From contig CAZQVN010000042.1 of NCBI GenBank assembly GCA_964596775.1, positions 1 to 31,339 on the forward strand: a stretch of 31,339 bases of DNA, written 5' to 3'. The translations under genes were made by a program, and so were the position numbers. How positions within the stretch are numbered: position 1 is the stretch's first letter; every line of letters starts with the position of its first letter. Shown here in pieces: positions 23,227 to 30,514 of the stretch. The notes beneath the pieces were generated by a model. That model had not been told where the DNA came from, did no database searches, and saw only the letters and a list, made by a program, of their open reading frames with translations. The DNA comes from CAZQVN01 sp964596775 (GTDB taxonomy: Bacteria; Eisenbacteria; RBG-16-71-46; JABDJR01; JAWXBZ01).

Positions 23227-23255
23227 AAAGTACACCGTTTGACGCTTCAGGGCAA
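23227..23255 (-). promoter_or_regulatory. Promoter of groES-groEL
   Basis: On the minus strand TTGCCC (23250-23255), exactly 17 bases, then TACTTT (23227-23232). The -35 begins 3 bases after the stop codon of the upstream aminotransferase gene. Confidence 0.65.
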
Positions 23256-23258
23256 GTG

Positions 23259-24383
23259 TCAGTTTTCGGCCGAGGCCGACCGCCGGCCCCCGGCTTTCAG
23301 CCGGTCCAGGGTTCTTCCCAGGCGGGTCAACCCTTCCCGGACCGCGTCGGGACCGGCCGCGACCCCGATCCGGACATGGCGGTCGTCCTCGAAGAAGCGA
23401 CCGGGCACGACCAGGGTGTCCTCATCCCGGTGCAGAGTTTCCGAAACAAGGGTGCCGGTGAGCCCTTCCGGAAGCCGCGGAAACGAGCAGAGACCGCCCG
23501 CGGGGGCCACCCAGCTCATGTCGGTCCGCTCCCCCATCCATGCGGACAGCACGGCGCGCCCGGCGGCGGAAATTTCCAGGCCGCGCCGTCTCAGTTCCTC
23601 CGCGTGATCGAACGCCGCCTCGATGAACGGAACGACGGGCCAGGGATCGTTGACATGCAGGACATTCTGAACCTGCCGCGCCTTCCGGAGGATCTCCGGC
23701 GGACCGAGAATCCAGCCGGCCCGGAGCCCGCCCATCCCGTACACCTTCGTGAGACTCGAAGCCACGAGGACCGGGGAGCCGGGCTCGTAGAGCGTGCCGA
23801 CCGGCTCGTCGGGGAGAAAATCGCGGTAGACCTCGTCGACGAACAGGAGGAATCCCCGCTCGGAAGCCATCGCCTTGAGCCGCGCTCCAGCCTCCGGCTC
23901 CATCGCCACGCCGGAGGGGTTGTGCAGGTCGCAGACGGCCACGATCCGGGTCTTCGGTGTCAACGCCCGAGCCACGACATCGGAATCGATCCGGTACCCG
24001 TCGGCAAAACTCCGCTCGAAACGGTTCACCCGGCCGGAGCAGTGACCGGCGGCCCGGAGCAGGGCCTCGTACGTCGGGCTCTCGATCAGGATGTCGTCCC
24101 CGGGCTCGAGAACGGCGGAAAACAGCAGGAAGATCCCCAGCGACGTTCCGGCCACCGGCAGAACGTGATCCTCGGGCACCCGGTAGCGGGCGGCCACCCG
24201 GGCTCGGACCGACATCGCGCCGTGCCGGTTCGGACCGTCGAGCGCGATGGCGTTCGGATCCACCCCGAGCAGCCCCGGGTCGGTCCAGGAAAACCCGCTC
24301 ATCCCCAGGTTCCAGCCGGCACCTGCAAAGGGTACGGTCTTCGCCCACTCCATGTATTTGAACGGCTCGAACAGCACGATCAT
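23259..24383 (-). CDS. PLP-dependent aminotransferase, class I/II
   Basis: A 374-residue fold-type I aminotransferase; it moves an amino group between an amino acid and a keto acid, and the substrate cannot be told from sequence. Visible features: AGTSLGIFLLFSAVL with the phosphate-side glycine-serine loop, ESPTYEALL, CDLHNPSGVA carrying the conserved Asn-Pro, DEVYRDFL with the PLP-ring Asp, the Schiff-base K213 in SSLTKVYGMGGLRAGW, and R near VRIGVAAG for the carboxylate. The frame extends further upstream without a site. The ATG at 24383 abuts GGAGG, so the GTG two codons later (24377), at 6-base spacing, may be the true start. It lies between groES and rpiA and reads away from rpiA. Confidence 0.88.
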   Translation of the reverse strand: MIVLFEPFKYMEWAKTVPFAGAGWNLGMSGFSWTDPGLLGVDPNAIALDGPNRHGAMSVRARVAARYRVPEDHVLPVAGTSLGIFLLFSAVLEPGDDILIESPTYEALLRAAGHCSGRVNRFERSFADGYRIDSDVVARALTPKTRIVAVCDLHNPSGVAMEPEAGARLKAMASERGFLLFVDEVYRDFLPDEPVGTLYEPGSPVLVASSLTKVYGMGGLRAGWILGPPEILRKARQVQNVLHVNDPWPVVPFIEAAFDHAEELRRRGLEISAAGRAVLSAWMGERTDMSWVAPAGGLCSFPRLPEGLTGTLVSETLHRDEDTLVVPGRFFEDDRHVRIGVAAGPDAVREGLTRLGRTLDRLKAGGRRSASAEN

Positions 24384-24408
24384 CCTCCGGAAAGAGTCCC
24401 GGCGGGAC

Positions 24409-24417
24409 AGTATCACA
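24409..24417 (-). promoter_or_regulatory. Extended -10 for the aminotransferase gene
   Basis: On the minus strand TGTGATACT (TGN plus GATACT) lies about 25 bases before the start. It predicts a leader of about 20 bases that contains the GGAGG. Confidence 0.35.
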
Positions 24418-24448
24418 GCCCCGCGAAGCAACGGCCGGCGCACGCCGG

Positions 24449-24514
24449 GCCTCCGACTTGCGGCCCCCCGGGCGACGGACAGCGTAAACCAGCCTCCGAC
24501 TTGCGGCCCCCCGG
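24449..24514. repeat. Perfect 23-bp direct repeat
   Basis: Copies at 24449-24471 and 24492-24514 are identical (beginning GCCTCCGACTTGCGGCCCCC), with starts 43 bases apart. They lie in the divergent gap between the aminotransferase and rpiA genes. Neither copy lies in a convincing coding frame. Confidence 0.75.
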
Positions 24515-24591
24515 AACCGGCTGATACCCTCACGCGCGTTCACTTCCCCAACCAGCCCCTTGCTGTCCATTCAAGGCTAAACCGGAGACCG

Positions 24592-25293
24592 ATGACGGAT
24601 CGACATGCCGCGGACGAATTGAAACGCCAGGCCGCCCTGCTGGGGATTGAGGCGGTCAAGGACGGCATGGTCGTGGGGCTCGGCACCGGATCCACGGCGA
24701 AGTGGGCCGTCCAGCTGCTCGGCGAGCGGGTGGCGCAGGGGCTCAGCATCCGGGGCATCCCGACGAGCGAAGCCACCGCGAAGCAGGCGAAGGACGTGGG
24801 CATCCCGCTCGTGGATTTCGAATCGATCTGGGGCATCGACCTGACGCTGGACGGCGCCGACGAGGTGGACCCCGACCTGAACCTCGTGAAGGGGGGCGGC
24901 GGTGCCCTGCTCCGCGAGAAGGTCGTGGCGTTCGCGTCGAAGGAGCTGATCGTGCTCGTGGACCCGTCGAAGCTGGTGCCGCGGCTGGCCGAGCACTTTC
25001 CGCTTCCCGTCGAGGTGACTCGTTTCGGCTGGCAGCAGACGGCGCGCCACCTTGCCGCGGTCGGCGGCCAGCCGAAACTGCGCACGGCCGGGGGCGGAAA
25101 GCCGTTCGTCACCGACAATGGCAACCTGATTCTCGACTGCCGGTTTCCCGGCGGCATTGAAGACCCGGCCCGTATTGAACTGGACATCGACCGGATCCCC
25201 GGCGTCGTGGAGTGCGGCCTCTTCGTCAAGATGACGCGCCGCGTGATCGTCGGCTACCCGGACGGAGCCAGAGAAATGAGAAAGGACTCATGA
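24592..25293 (+). CDS. rpiA: Ribose-5-phosphate isomerase A
   Basis: A 233-residue enzyme that interconverts ribose-5-phosphate and ribulose-5-phosphate in the pentose phosphate pathway. The family motifs are all visible: GLGTGSTAKW at 29-38 (phosphate loop), PTSEATAKQA, LDGADEVDPDLNLVKGGGGALLREK at 86-110 with D87, K100 and E109 matching the catalytic Asp, Lys and Glu, and the GNLILDC segment. GGAG lies 4 bases before the ATG. The stop overlaps the next start as ATGA at 25290-25293, coupling it to the mqnD-like gene. Confidence 0.96.
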   Translation: MTDRHAADELKRQAALLGIEAVKDGMVVGLGTGSTAKWAVQLLGERVAQGLSIRGIPTSEATAKQAKDVGIPLVDFESIWGIDLTLDGADEVDPDLNLVKGGGGALLREKVVAFASKELIVLVDPSKLVPRLAEHFPLPVEVTRFGWQQTARHLAAVGGQPKLRTAGGGKPFVTDNGNLILDCRFPGGIEDPARIELDIDRIPGVVECGLFVKMTRRVIVGYPDGAREMRKDS

Positions 25294-26135
25294 GCGACAC
25301 ACGTTTGATCCAGATCGGGCACAGCCCCGACCCCGATGACGCCTTCATGTTCTATGCCCTGTCCACCGGCAAGGTGGAGATTCCCGGGTGCCGGATCGAG
25401 CACCGGCTACTCGACATCGAAACGCTGAACCGGAAGGCGGCGGCCGGCGAGTACGAGATGACCGCGATCTCCGCGCACGCCTACCCCGCGCTCGCCGACA
25501 AGTACCAGGTGATGATGACCGGCTCCTCGATGGGGCGCGGCTACGGCCCCATCGTGGTGGCGCTGAAGGAAGGCACGCTCGGCGACTTCGCCGGCGCCAG
25601 GATCGCGATCCCCGGCGAGCAGACGACCGCGCATCTCCTGCTGAAGCTGCACCTGCCGGAGTTCGAAAAGGTGATCGTGCCGTTCGACGAGATCATGGAC
25701 CAGGTGATCGCGAAGAAGGTCGACGCCGGCGTGCTGATCCACGAAGGGCAGCTGACCTGGACCGACACGCCGCTCAGGAAAATCTGCGATTTCGGCACGA
25801 TGTGGGAGGAAGCCACCGGCGGCCTTCCCCTTCCGCTCGGCCTCGACGCGGTGCGCCGCGACCTCGGGCCGGAGCTGATCGCGGCCCTGGCCAAAGGCCT
25901 CCGCGAGAGCATCGAGTACGCCTACGCGCACGAGGACGACGCCATGGAGTACGCCCGCGGTTTCGGGCGCGGGATCGAGCCCGACGTGAACCGGAAGTTC
26001 GTGCGGATGTACGTGAACGACGACACCCGCGACATGGGCGAACCCGGCGTCAAGGCGCTCACCCATCTCTTCAAGCATGCGGTGGAGCGGAAGCTCATCC
26101 CGGGGATGCCGCCGATGGACTTCATTCCGGCCTGA
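25290..26135 (+). CDS. mqnD: MqnD-like 1,4-dihydroxy-6-naphthoate synthase
   Basis: A 281-residue protein of the MqnA/MqnD family, which has a periplasmic-binding-protein fold but acts as a cytoplasmic lyase in the futalosine route to menaquinone. It begins with HSPDPDDAFMFYAL. The phrase DIETLNRKAAAGEYEMTAISAHAY near 42-65 and the IHEGQ motif with H151 are closer to MqnD (cyclic de-hypoxanthinyl futalosine to dihydroxynaphthoate) than to MqnA; a histidine at this place is needed in characterised MqnD. No other mqn gene is in the window, so MqnA or a bare binding protein cannot be excluded. AAAGGA precedes the ATG. It overlaps rpiA by 4 bases and is followed after 13 bases by the ABC exporter. 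Confidence 0.82.
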   Translation: MSDTRLIQIGHSPDPDDAFMFYALSTGKVEIPGCRIEHRLLDIETLNRKAAAGEYEMTAISAHAYPALADKYQVMMTGSSMGRGYGPIVVALKEGTLGDFAGARIAIPGEQTTAHLLLKLHLPEFEKVIVPFDEIMDQVIAKKVDAGVLIHEGQLTWTDTPLRKICDFGTMWEEATGGLPLPLGLDAVRRDLGPELIAALAKGLRESIEYAYAHEDDAMEYARGFGRGIEPDVNRKFVRMYVNDDTRDMGEPGVKALTHLFKHAVERKLIPGMPPMDFIPA

Positions 26136-26148
26136 CTGAAGCCGCGGC

Positions 26149-27912
26149 ATGGCGCTTCTCTATTCGTACCTCCGGCAGTACTGGAAACTCGTGGCGCTGG
26201 CGCTCGGCCTCGCGGCGATCAACCAGGTGTTTTCGCTGCTGGATCCCCTCGTGTTCCGCCACGTCATCGACAACTACGTCACCCAGTTCGACAGGTACAC
26301 GACCGGCGAGTTCTTCCGGGGCGTCCTGTTCCTGCTCGGCCTGGCCGTGGGCGCCGCGTTCGTGTCCCGGGTGGCCAAGAACTTCCAGGACTACTTCATC
26401 AACGTGATCACCCAGCGCCTGGGGGCGCAGATCTACGCGGACGGCCTGAAACACTCGCTCGAGCTCCCCTACGCCGTGTTCGAGGACCAGCGGAGCGGGG
26501 AAACGCTCGGCAAGCTGCAGAAGGTGCGGACCGACGTGGAGCGGCTGATCCAGGCGGCGGTGAACATCCTGTTCACCACGATCGTCGGCATCATCTTCGT
26601 GTCGATCTACGCGATCTCGGTGCACTGGCTGATCGCGCCCGTCTACTTTTCCACGATCCCGCTGATCGGCGTCATGTCGTCCGTGCTCTCGAAGAAGATC
26701 AAGGCGATCCAGAAGGTCATCGTGGCCGAGACGACGGCTCTGGCCGGGTCCACCACCGAGTCGCTGCGGAACATCGAGCTCGTGAAGAGCCTGGGGCTTT
26801 CGCAGCAGGAGATCCGCCGCCTCAACGACACGACGGACAAGATCCTGAAACTCGAGCTCAAGAAGGTCCGCTATATCCGGAGCCTGTCGTTCATCCAGGG
26901 CACGTTCGTCAACTTCATGCGGACGAGCATCATGTTCCTGATGCTCTACCTGATCTACGCGCGGCAGATCACCGTCGGCGAGTTCTTCTCTCTCTTCATC
27001 TACTCGTTCTTCATCTTCGGACCGCTCCAGGAACTCGGCAACATCATCAACATCTACCGCGAGACGGAAGTGTCGCTGCAGAATTTCAACGAGATCCTGA
27101 ACACGCCGAAGGAGCCGCGACCCGCCAGCCCAATGGAACTCGGGCCGGTCACCCGGCTGGAGTTCGAGAACGTGGGCTTTCAGCACGCCTCGGCGTCGAG
27201 CCGCGCCGTGGACGGCATCTCGTTTTCCGCGCAAGTCGGCGAGACGCTGGCGTTCGTCGGCCCGTCCGGCTCCGGAAAGACGACGCTCGTCAAGCTGCTC
27301 GTCGGCCTCTACCGGCCGCTGGAGGGGAAGATCCTCCTGAACGGGCACCCCTCCGACACGATCGACATGGAGACGTTCCGCGAGCAGATCGGATTCGTGA
27401 CCCAGGACACGCAGCTGTTTGCCGGGACGATCCGGGAGAACCTCCTCTTCGTGAACCCGCGCGCCACCGACGCGGAATGCCTGGACGCCCTGAGGAGCGC
27501 CGCCTGTCATACCCTGCTCGCCCGCGCCGACAAGGGGCTGGACACGGTGATCGGCGAAGGGGGTGTGAAGGTGTCCGGCGGCGAGAAGCAGCGGCTGTCG
27601 ATCGCCCGGGCGCTGCTCCGCAAGCCGCGCCTCCTCGTGTTCGACGAGGCCACGTCGGCGCTGGACTCGCTGACCGAGGAGGAGATCACGCTGACGATCC
27701 GCGAGATCTCCGCCCGCCAGGACATCACGGTGATCCTCATCGCCCACCGGCTGTCGACGATCATGCACGCGGACCGGATCCTCGTTCTGGAAAAGGGGCG
27801 CGTGGTGGAATCCGGACCGCACGACGACCTGCTCGAGCTGAAGGGGCTGTACTACGCGATGTGGCGGCAGCAGATCGGGGAGAGGGAAACGCGGCGGGCC
27901 AGGACGGCGTAG
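26149..27912 (+). CDS. ABC exporter half-transporter (membrane + ATPase)
   Basis: A 587-residue type IV ABC exporter with fused domains. The six-helix transmembrane domain is about 1-310 (helices near 12-32, 55-75, 133-155, 160-180, 245-270 and 277-297). The ATPase domain is about 335-570: Walker A GPSGSGKTTL at 371-380, Q-loop VTQDTQLF, signature VSGGEKQ at 475-481, Walker B LLVFDE at 495-500, and H533 in IAHRLS. It would work as a dimer. Lipids, peptides and drugs are all possible cargoes and none is indicated. It begins 13 bases after the mqnD-like stop, so it is probably in the rpiA operon. Confidence 0.93.
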   Translation: MALLYSYLRQYWKLVALALGLAAINQVFSLLDPLVFRHVIDNYVTQFDRYTTGEFFRGVLFLLGLAVGAAFVSRVAKNFQDYFINVITQRLGAQIYADGLKHSLELPYAVFEDQRSGETLGKLQKVRTDVERLIQAAVNILFTTIVGIIFVSIYAISVHWLIAPVYFSTIPLIGVMSSVLSKKIKAIQKVIVAETTALAGSTTESLRNIELVKSLGLSQQEIRRLNDTTDKILKLELKKVRYIRSLSFIQGTFVNFMRTSIMFLMLYLIYARQITVGEFFSLFIYSFFIFGPLQELGNIINIYRETEVSLQNFNEILNTPKEPRPASPMELGPVTRLEFENVGFQHASASSRAVDGISFSAQVGETLAFVGPSGSGKTTLVKLLVGLYRPLEGKILLNGHPSDTIDMETFREQIGFVTQDTQLFAGTIRENLLFVNPRATDAECLDALRSAACHTLLARADKGLDTVIGEGGVKVSGGEKQRLSIARALLRKPRLLVFDEATSALDSLTEEEITLTIREISARQDITVILIAHRLSTIMHADRILVLEKGRVVESGPHDDLLELKGLYYAMWRQQIGERETRRARTA

Positions 27913-27946
27913 GGTCGTTCGGGCGGGACCGGTTTCCGTTCGGAGG

Positions 27947-28110
27947 TCACCTCCCGACGTTGAAACCGCCACCATGCCGGGTGGACCCCCACACCAGGAC
28001 TCCGCCGAACGCGCCCAGCACGACGCCGATCACCGAAACGAAGACGGCAACGCCCCGCGACGTGACGCCGGCACCCGCCGGGAAATTGCGCCGCGGATTG
28101 TCCGGCGCGT
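27947..28110 (-). CDS. C-terminal end of a membrane protein, cut by gap
   Basis: Reading out of the gap on the minus strand gives about 53 residues ending at TGA 27947-27949. They comprise a basic stretch (PDNPRRNFPAGAG), one hydrophobic helix (GVAVFVSVIGVVLGAFGGVL), and a short tail WGSTRHGGGFNVGR. The start and most of the gene lie in or beyond the Ns, so the product is unknown. It converges on the ABC exporter with 34 bases between. Confidence 0.5.
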
Positions 28111-28210
28111 NNNNNNNNNNNNNNNNNNNNNNNNNNNNNNNNNNNNNNNNNNNNNNNNNNNNNNNNNNNNNNNNNNNNNNNNNNNNNNNNNNNNNNNNNN
28201 NNNNNNNNNN
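28111..28210. other. Assembly gap (100 Ns)
   Basis: Exactly 100 N bases, the usual placeholder for a scaffold gap of unknown size. Gene order across this point is inferred by scaffolding only. Confidence 0.99.
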
Positions 28211-28666
28211 TCAGTCCACAAGAACCCGCTCCGGCTGCCCCTGCTCGTGAACCCGGAACACCAGGATCGTGACGCCCTCGTCCTTCGTGATGGCCGTATG
28301 GACCTGCTTCAGCGGCACCTTGAGGACATCACCCTTCTTTCCGACGATATCCTCCTTCCCCTCCTGCCAGAGGATCGCGGAGCCTTCGAGGATGTAGGCG
28401 AACTCCTCCCCGGGGTGCCAGTGCTTCGGCAGGCTGGTGTTCGGGGGAATCGTGACGCGGCTCACGATCACTTCGCGCTTTTCCACCCCTTCCAGTACCG
28501 ACGACAGGAGGGTTTCCAGTTTCGGCGCCGGCGCGGACGCCGGAACGGCTTCCGCCTGCGCCGGCTTCGAGGAATGGGAGTCGTGGGCCGTTGAATTCAG
28601 AACGAGACCCGCGACGGAAAGCACGAGGACGCCGACAAACGCCGGGATGGCGATCCGGTTCTTCAT
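28211..28666 (-). CDS. Exported or membrane-anchored cupin protein
   Basis: A 151-residue protein whose TGA stop (28211-28213) touches the assembly gap, so the coding sequence is complete. Residues 6-25 are a signal peptide or anchor (AIPAFVGVLVLSVAGLVL), and an Ala/Pro-rich linker follows to about 48. The single cupin barrel has motif 1 PKHWHPGEEFAYILEG with H82, H84 and E88, and motif 2 histidine H123 in VPLKQVHTAI: a full metal-binding set. Such small exported cupins may be metal-binding sensors or enzymes; no reaction can be assigned. AAAGGAG precedes the ATG. A 68-base gap separates it from the VOC gene upstream, so they may share a transcript. Confidence 0.88.
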   Translation of the reverse strand: MKNRIAIPAFVGVLVLSVAGLVLNSTAHDSHSSKPAQAEAVPASAPAPKLETLLSSVLEGVEKREVIVSRVTIPPNTSLPKHWHPGEEFAYILEGSAILWQEGKEDIVGKKGDVLKVPLKQVHTAITKDEGVTILVFRVHEQGQPERVLVD

Positions 28667-28734
28667 CAGATGCTCCTTTCGCGGCAGCCGGGGCGTGCCG
28701 GGGGTGGATGGGCGCGGTGCTGGACCGTCTCAGG

Positions 28735-29079
28735 CTACTTCTGCCAGAGCCCGTGATGGATGCCGCCCTGGATATAGATGGCGAACGTACCGTGACCGGG
28801 GAGCTCCAGCGGCGGATGGGCCACTTCGCCGCCGGCCTGGACCGCCGCGGCGAGCGCCGATTCGATGTCCTTCACGAGCCAGTAGGGGCGCACGACCGGG
28901 GTTTCCGCGTCGCCCATCGGAGCGCGCACGCCGACCATGCCGCCGCCCGGCAGCGCCGCGGTCCGCGCGTTGCCGAGGCCGGCGTCCGGCTTGCCGAACT
29001 GCGCCCCGTCCGCCGCGGCGTACGCGTCGCACACCGCGTCAACGTCCTTCGTCACGATTTCGAGATAGAAAATCTGCAT
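28735..29079 (-). CDS. VOC-family (glyoxalase/bleomycin-resistance) protein
   Basis: A 114-residue, single-module vicinal-oxygen-chelate protein: two beta-alpha-beta-beta-beta repeats, starting MQIFYLEIVTKDVDAVCDAYA and again at PYWLVKDIESALAAAVQAGG, ending GTFAIYIQGGIHHGLWQK. E7 is a possible metal ligand, but the usual His/Glu set is not obvious, so it may bind a small molecule without chemistry. GGAGGTGA, an excellent ribosome site, lies 6 bases before the ATG. The family covers glyoxalases, dioxygenases and antibiotic-binding proteins, and none is favoured. Confidence 0.88.
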   Translation of the reverse strand: MQIFYLEIVTKDVDAVCDAYAAADGAQFGKPDAGLGNARTAALPGGGMVGVRAPMGDAETPVVRPYWLVKDIESALAAAVQAGGEVAHPPLELPGHGTFAIYIQGGIHHGLWQK

Positions 29080-29126
29080 GCAGCGTCACCTCCGGGGTTG
29101 CGACAGATTGAATCGTGTGAAACCCG

Positions 29127-29132
29127 AGTATA
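29127..29132 (-). promoter_or_regulatory. -10-like element before the VOC gene
   Basis: On the minus strand TATACT lies about 48 bases upstream of the VOC start, in the 60-base gap after the secreted-protein gene. No -35 is recognisable. Confidence 0.3.
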
Positions 29133-29139
29133 CATGTCT

Positions 29140-29832
29140 TCAGCGCGGAGCGGCTTCCGGCCGCGCTCCGGACCTCGGTTCCCGCTCCGGCAGCACCACC
29201 GTGTCGTAGAGTTCCCGCCAGTGATCCAGCAGATCGAAGCCCCGTTCACGCACTTCGCGCACATGTTCCTCGAAGGAATCGGTGCCGTACAGCATGCGGT
29301 AGTAGGCCCGCGCCTCCCGGCGCTCCGAGCGGGACAGGTCGGCAACATGCTCACGATAAAACTGCCGAGCGGCCAGCAGGGCGCGGAACTCCTGCTCCAG
29401 GCTGCGCACGGCAAACTCTTCCCGGGTGATGTCGCCACGGAATGCCGCCTCGAAGAGTTCATCGAAGACGTCGTACCCCTGCACGTTGTGCAGTTCGAAC
29501 AGCAGCTGCACGAGTTGATCGATTCCGGATCTGCCCGGCATGACCCGCACGTAGGTCAGCGTGGAATCCCGGGCGTCGCACTCCGCCAGGCGGCCCGAAA
29601 CCGGCGGATCCGGACTCCAGAAGAGCGGCGGATCGGTCACGCGGAAACGTTCGAGGATCCAGTCGCGGACCGCGGGCCGCGATTCGATCGACCGGGCCAT
29701 TGTGGGACGGCTTTCGAGGATTGCGGAAAGCTGGGTTTCGGCGTGGGAGGATTCGTTGGCATGGCCGGTGGCGGCGAACAGCAGGAAAATGACGACGAGT
29801 GCGGCGTGCACGGAATCACTCCTCTGTTTCAT
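29140..29832 (-). CDS. Secreted protein of unknown function
   Basis: I do not recognise this 230-residue product. It has a signal peptide (MKQRSDSVHAALVVIFLLFA, cleavage after GHA) and a largely helical, charged mature part rich in Arg and Glu (for example LSRSERREARAYYRMLYG), with one cysteine. Its ATG at 29832 overlaps the toxin stop by 17 bases and lacks a ribosome site. The GTG at 29811 has AGGAG 7 bases upstream and lies 4 bases after the toxin TGA, but would give a signal peptide without its basic residues. Either way it is the third cistron after the antitoxin and toxin genes. Confidence 0.7.
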   Translation of the reverse strand: MKQRSDSVHAALVVIFLLFAATGHANESSHAETQLSAILESRPTMARSIESRPAVRDWILERFRVTDPPLFWSPDPPVSGRLAECDARDSTLTYVRVMPGRSGIDQLVQLLFELHNVQGYDVFDELFEAAFRGDITREEFAVRSLEQEFRALLAARQFYREHVADLSRSERREARAYYRMLYGTDSFEEHVREVRERGFDLLDHWRELYDTVVLPEREPRSGARPEAAPR

Positions 29833-30106
29833 GCGGCAACTGCGCGGAATGCCAGACCGCCACAATCCAGATGGTCTCTCGCTCGGCGCGATAGAAAAAT
29901 CTGTACGGCGTCACGATGACCTCCCGATGGGAAAGATCGGGGAACTCCGGGATGGCTCGTCCCGACGCCGGAAATTTTTCGAGACGACGCAGGGTCTTTT
30001 CCACTCGTTTGCGAAACTTGAGCGCGGCAGACGGCTTGTCCCGGCGAATGTACTCAAGGGACAAGAGAAACTGGGTTCGTCCTGTGGGGGTAAATCGAAC
30101 CTTCAC
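29816..30106 (-). CDS. Type II toxin, RelE/ParE superfamily
   Basis: A 96-residue toxin beginning MKVRFTPTGRTQFLLSLEYI. The family signature follows: AALKFRKRVEKTLRRLEKFP, GRAIPEFP, REVIVTPYRFFYRAE and the final strand IWIVAVWHS. The sequence is nearer to ParE (gyrase poison) than to the mRNA-cleaving RelE, but the sub-type needs comparison. Its start overlaps the antitoxin stop by ATGA (30103-30106), the usual coupling that keeps antitoxin ahead of toxin. Confidence 0.9.
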   Translation of the reverse strand: MKVRFTPTGRTQFLLSLEYIRRDKPSAALKFRKRVEKTLRRLEKFPASGRAIPEFPDLSHREVIVTPYRFFYRAERETIWIVAVWHSAQLPHETEE

Positions 30107-30384
30107 GACTCTCCCTGGTCAAGGAGTGCATCCCCCTCGGCCAGGACGTCGTCGAGATCATGCCCGACGCCCCGGGCAATCTCACGTTCTCCTCGTGCCA
30201 GCGCCAGGAGAAGCTGGCGTTCCTGCTCTCCCCGCTCGTAAGCATCGAGACTCAGCATCACCGCCGCCGCCCGACCCCTCTGCGTGATGATGAGAGGCTG
30301 TTTCAGAGTCCGGACACGTTTCAAGACCGCGGCCGCATCCTGCCGAAGATCTGTGATCGGGACAACTTCAGGTATCTTAGCCAT
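30103..30384 (-). CDS. Type II antitoxin, Phd/YefM family
   Basis: A 93-residue antitoxin. The N-terminal DNA-binding fold (VVPITDLRQDAAAVLKRV, QPLIITQRGRAAAVMLSLDAYE) is a textbook Phd/YefM domain. The acidic C-terminal tail (DLDDVLAEGDALLDQ) would wrap the toxin. AGGAGG lies 8 bases before the ATG, inside a palindromic operator, so the protein probably represses its own operon. Confidence 0.92.
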   Translation of the reverse strand: MAKIPEVVPITDLRQDAAAVLKRVRTLKQPLIITQRGRAAAVMLSLDAYERGEQERQLLLALARGEREIARGVGHDLDDVLAEGDALLDQGES

Positions 30385-30385
30385 T

Positions 30386-30409
30386 AAACGTACCTCCTAA
30401 CGTACGTTT
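30386..30409 (-). promoter_or_regulatory. Palindromic operator of the toxin-antitoxin operon
   Basis: A perfect 8-bp inverted repeat, AAACGTAC and GTACGTTT, with an 8-base spacer. The spacer and one arm contain the antitoxin's AGGAGG, and the far arm ends 1 base from the -10. A bound repressor would cover the promoter exit, and in the mRNA the arms could hide the ribosome site. Confidence 0.75.
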
Positions 30410-30410
30410 G

Positions 30411-30439
30411 AGAGTACCGTAAGGTGTATCGCCGGGCAA
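30411..30439 (-). promoter_or_regulatory. Promoter of the toxin-antitoxin operon
   Basis: On the minus strand TTGCCC (30434-30439), exactly 17 bases, then TACTCT (30411-30416). It abuts the operator and has the same -35 and spacing as the groESL promoter. Confidence 0.6.
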
Positions 30440-30514
30440 GCCATTTGATCAGGGAATGATTTGCAGGCACCTCTATATCGCAAGTCAACAAACCCCGCCA
30501 CATCCCGGAAACTC

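Noticed and set aside
28591..29919. A 442-codon plus-strand frame across the VOC and secreted-protein genes
   Set aside because: It is antisense to the VOC gene, which has a strong ribosome site and family motifs.
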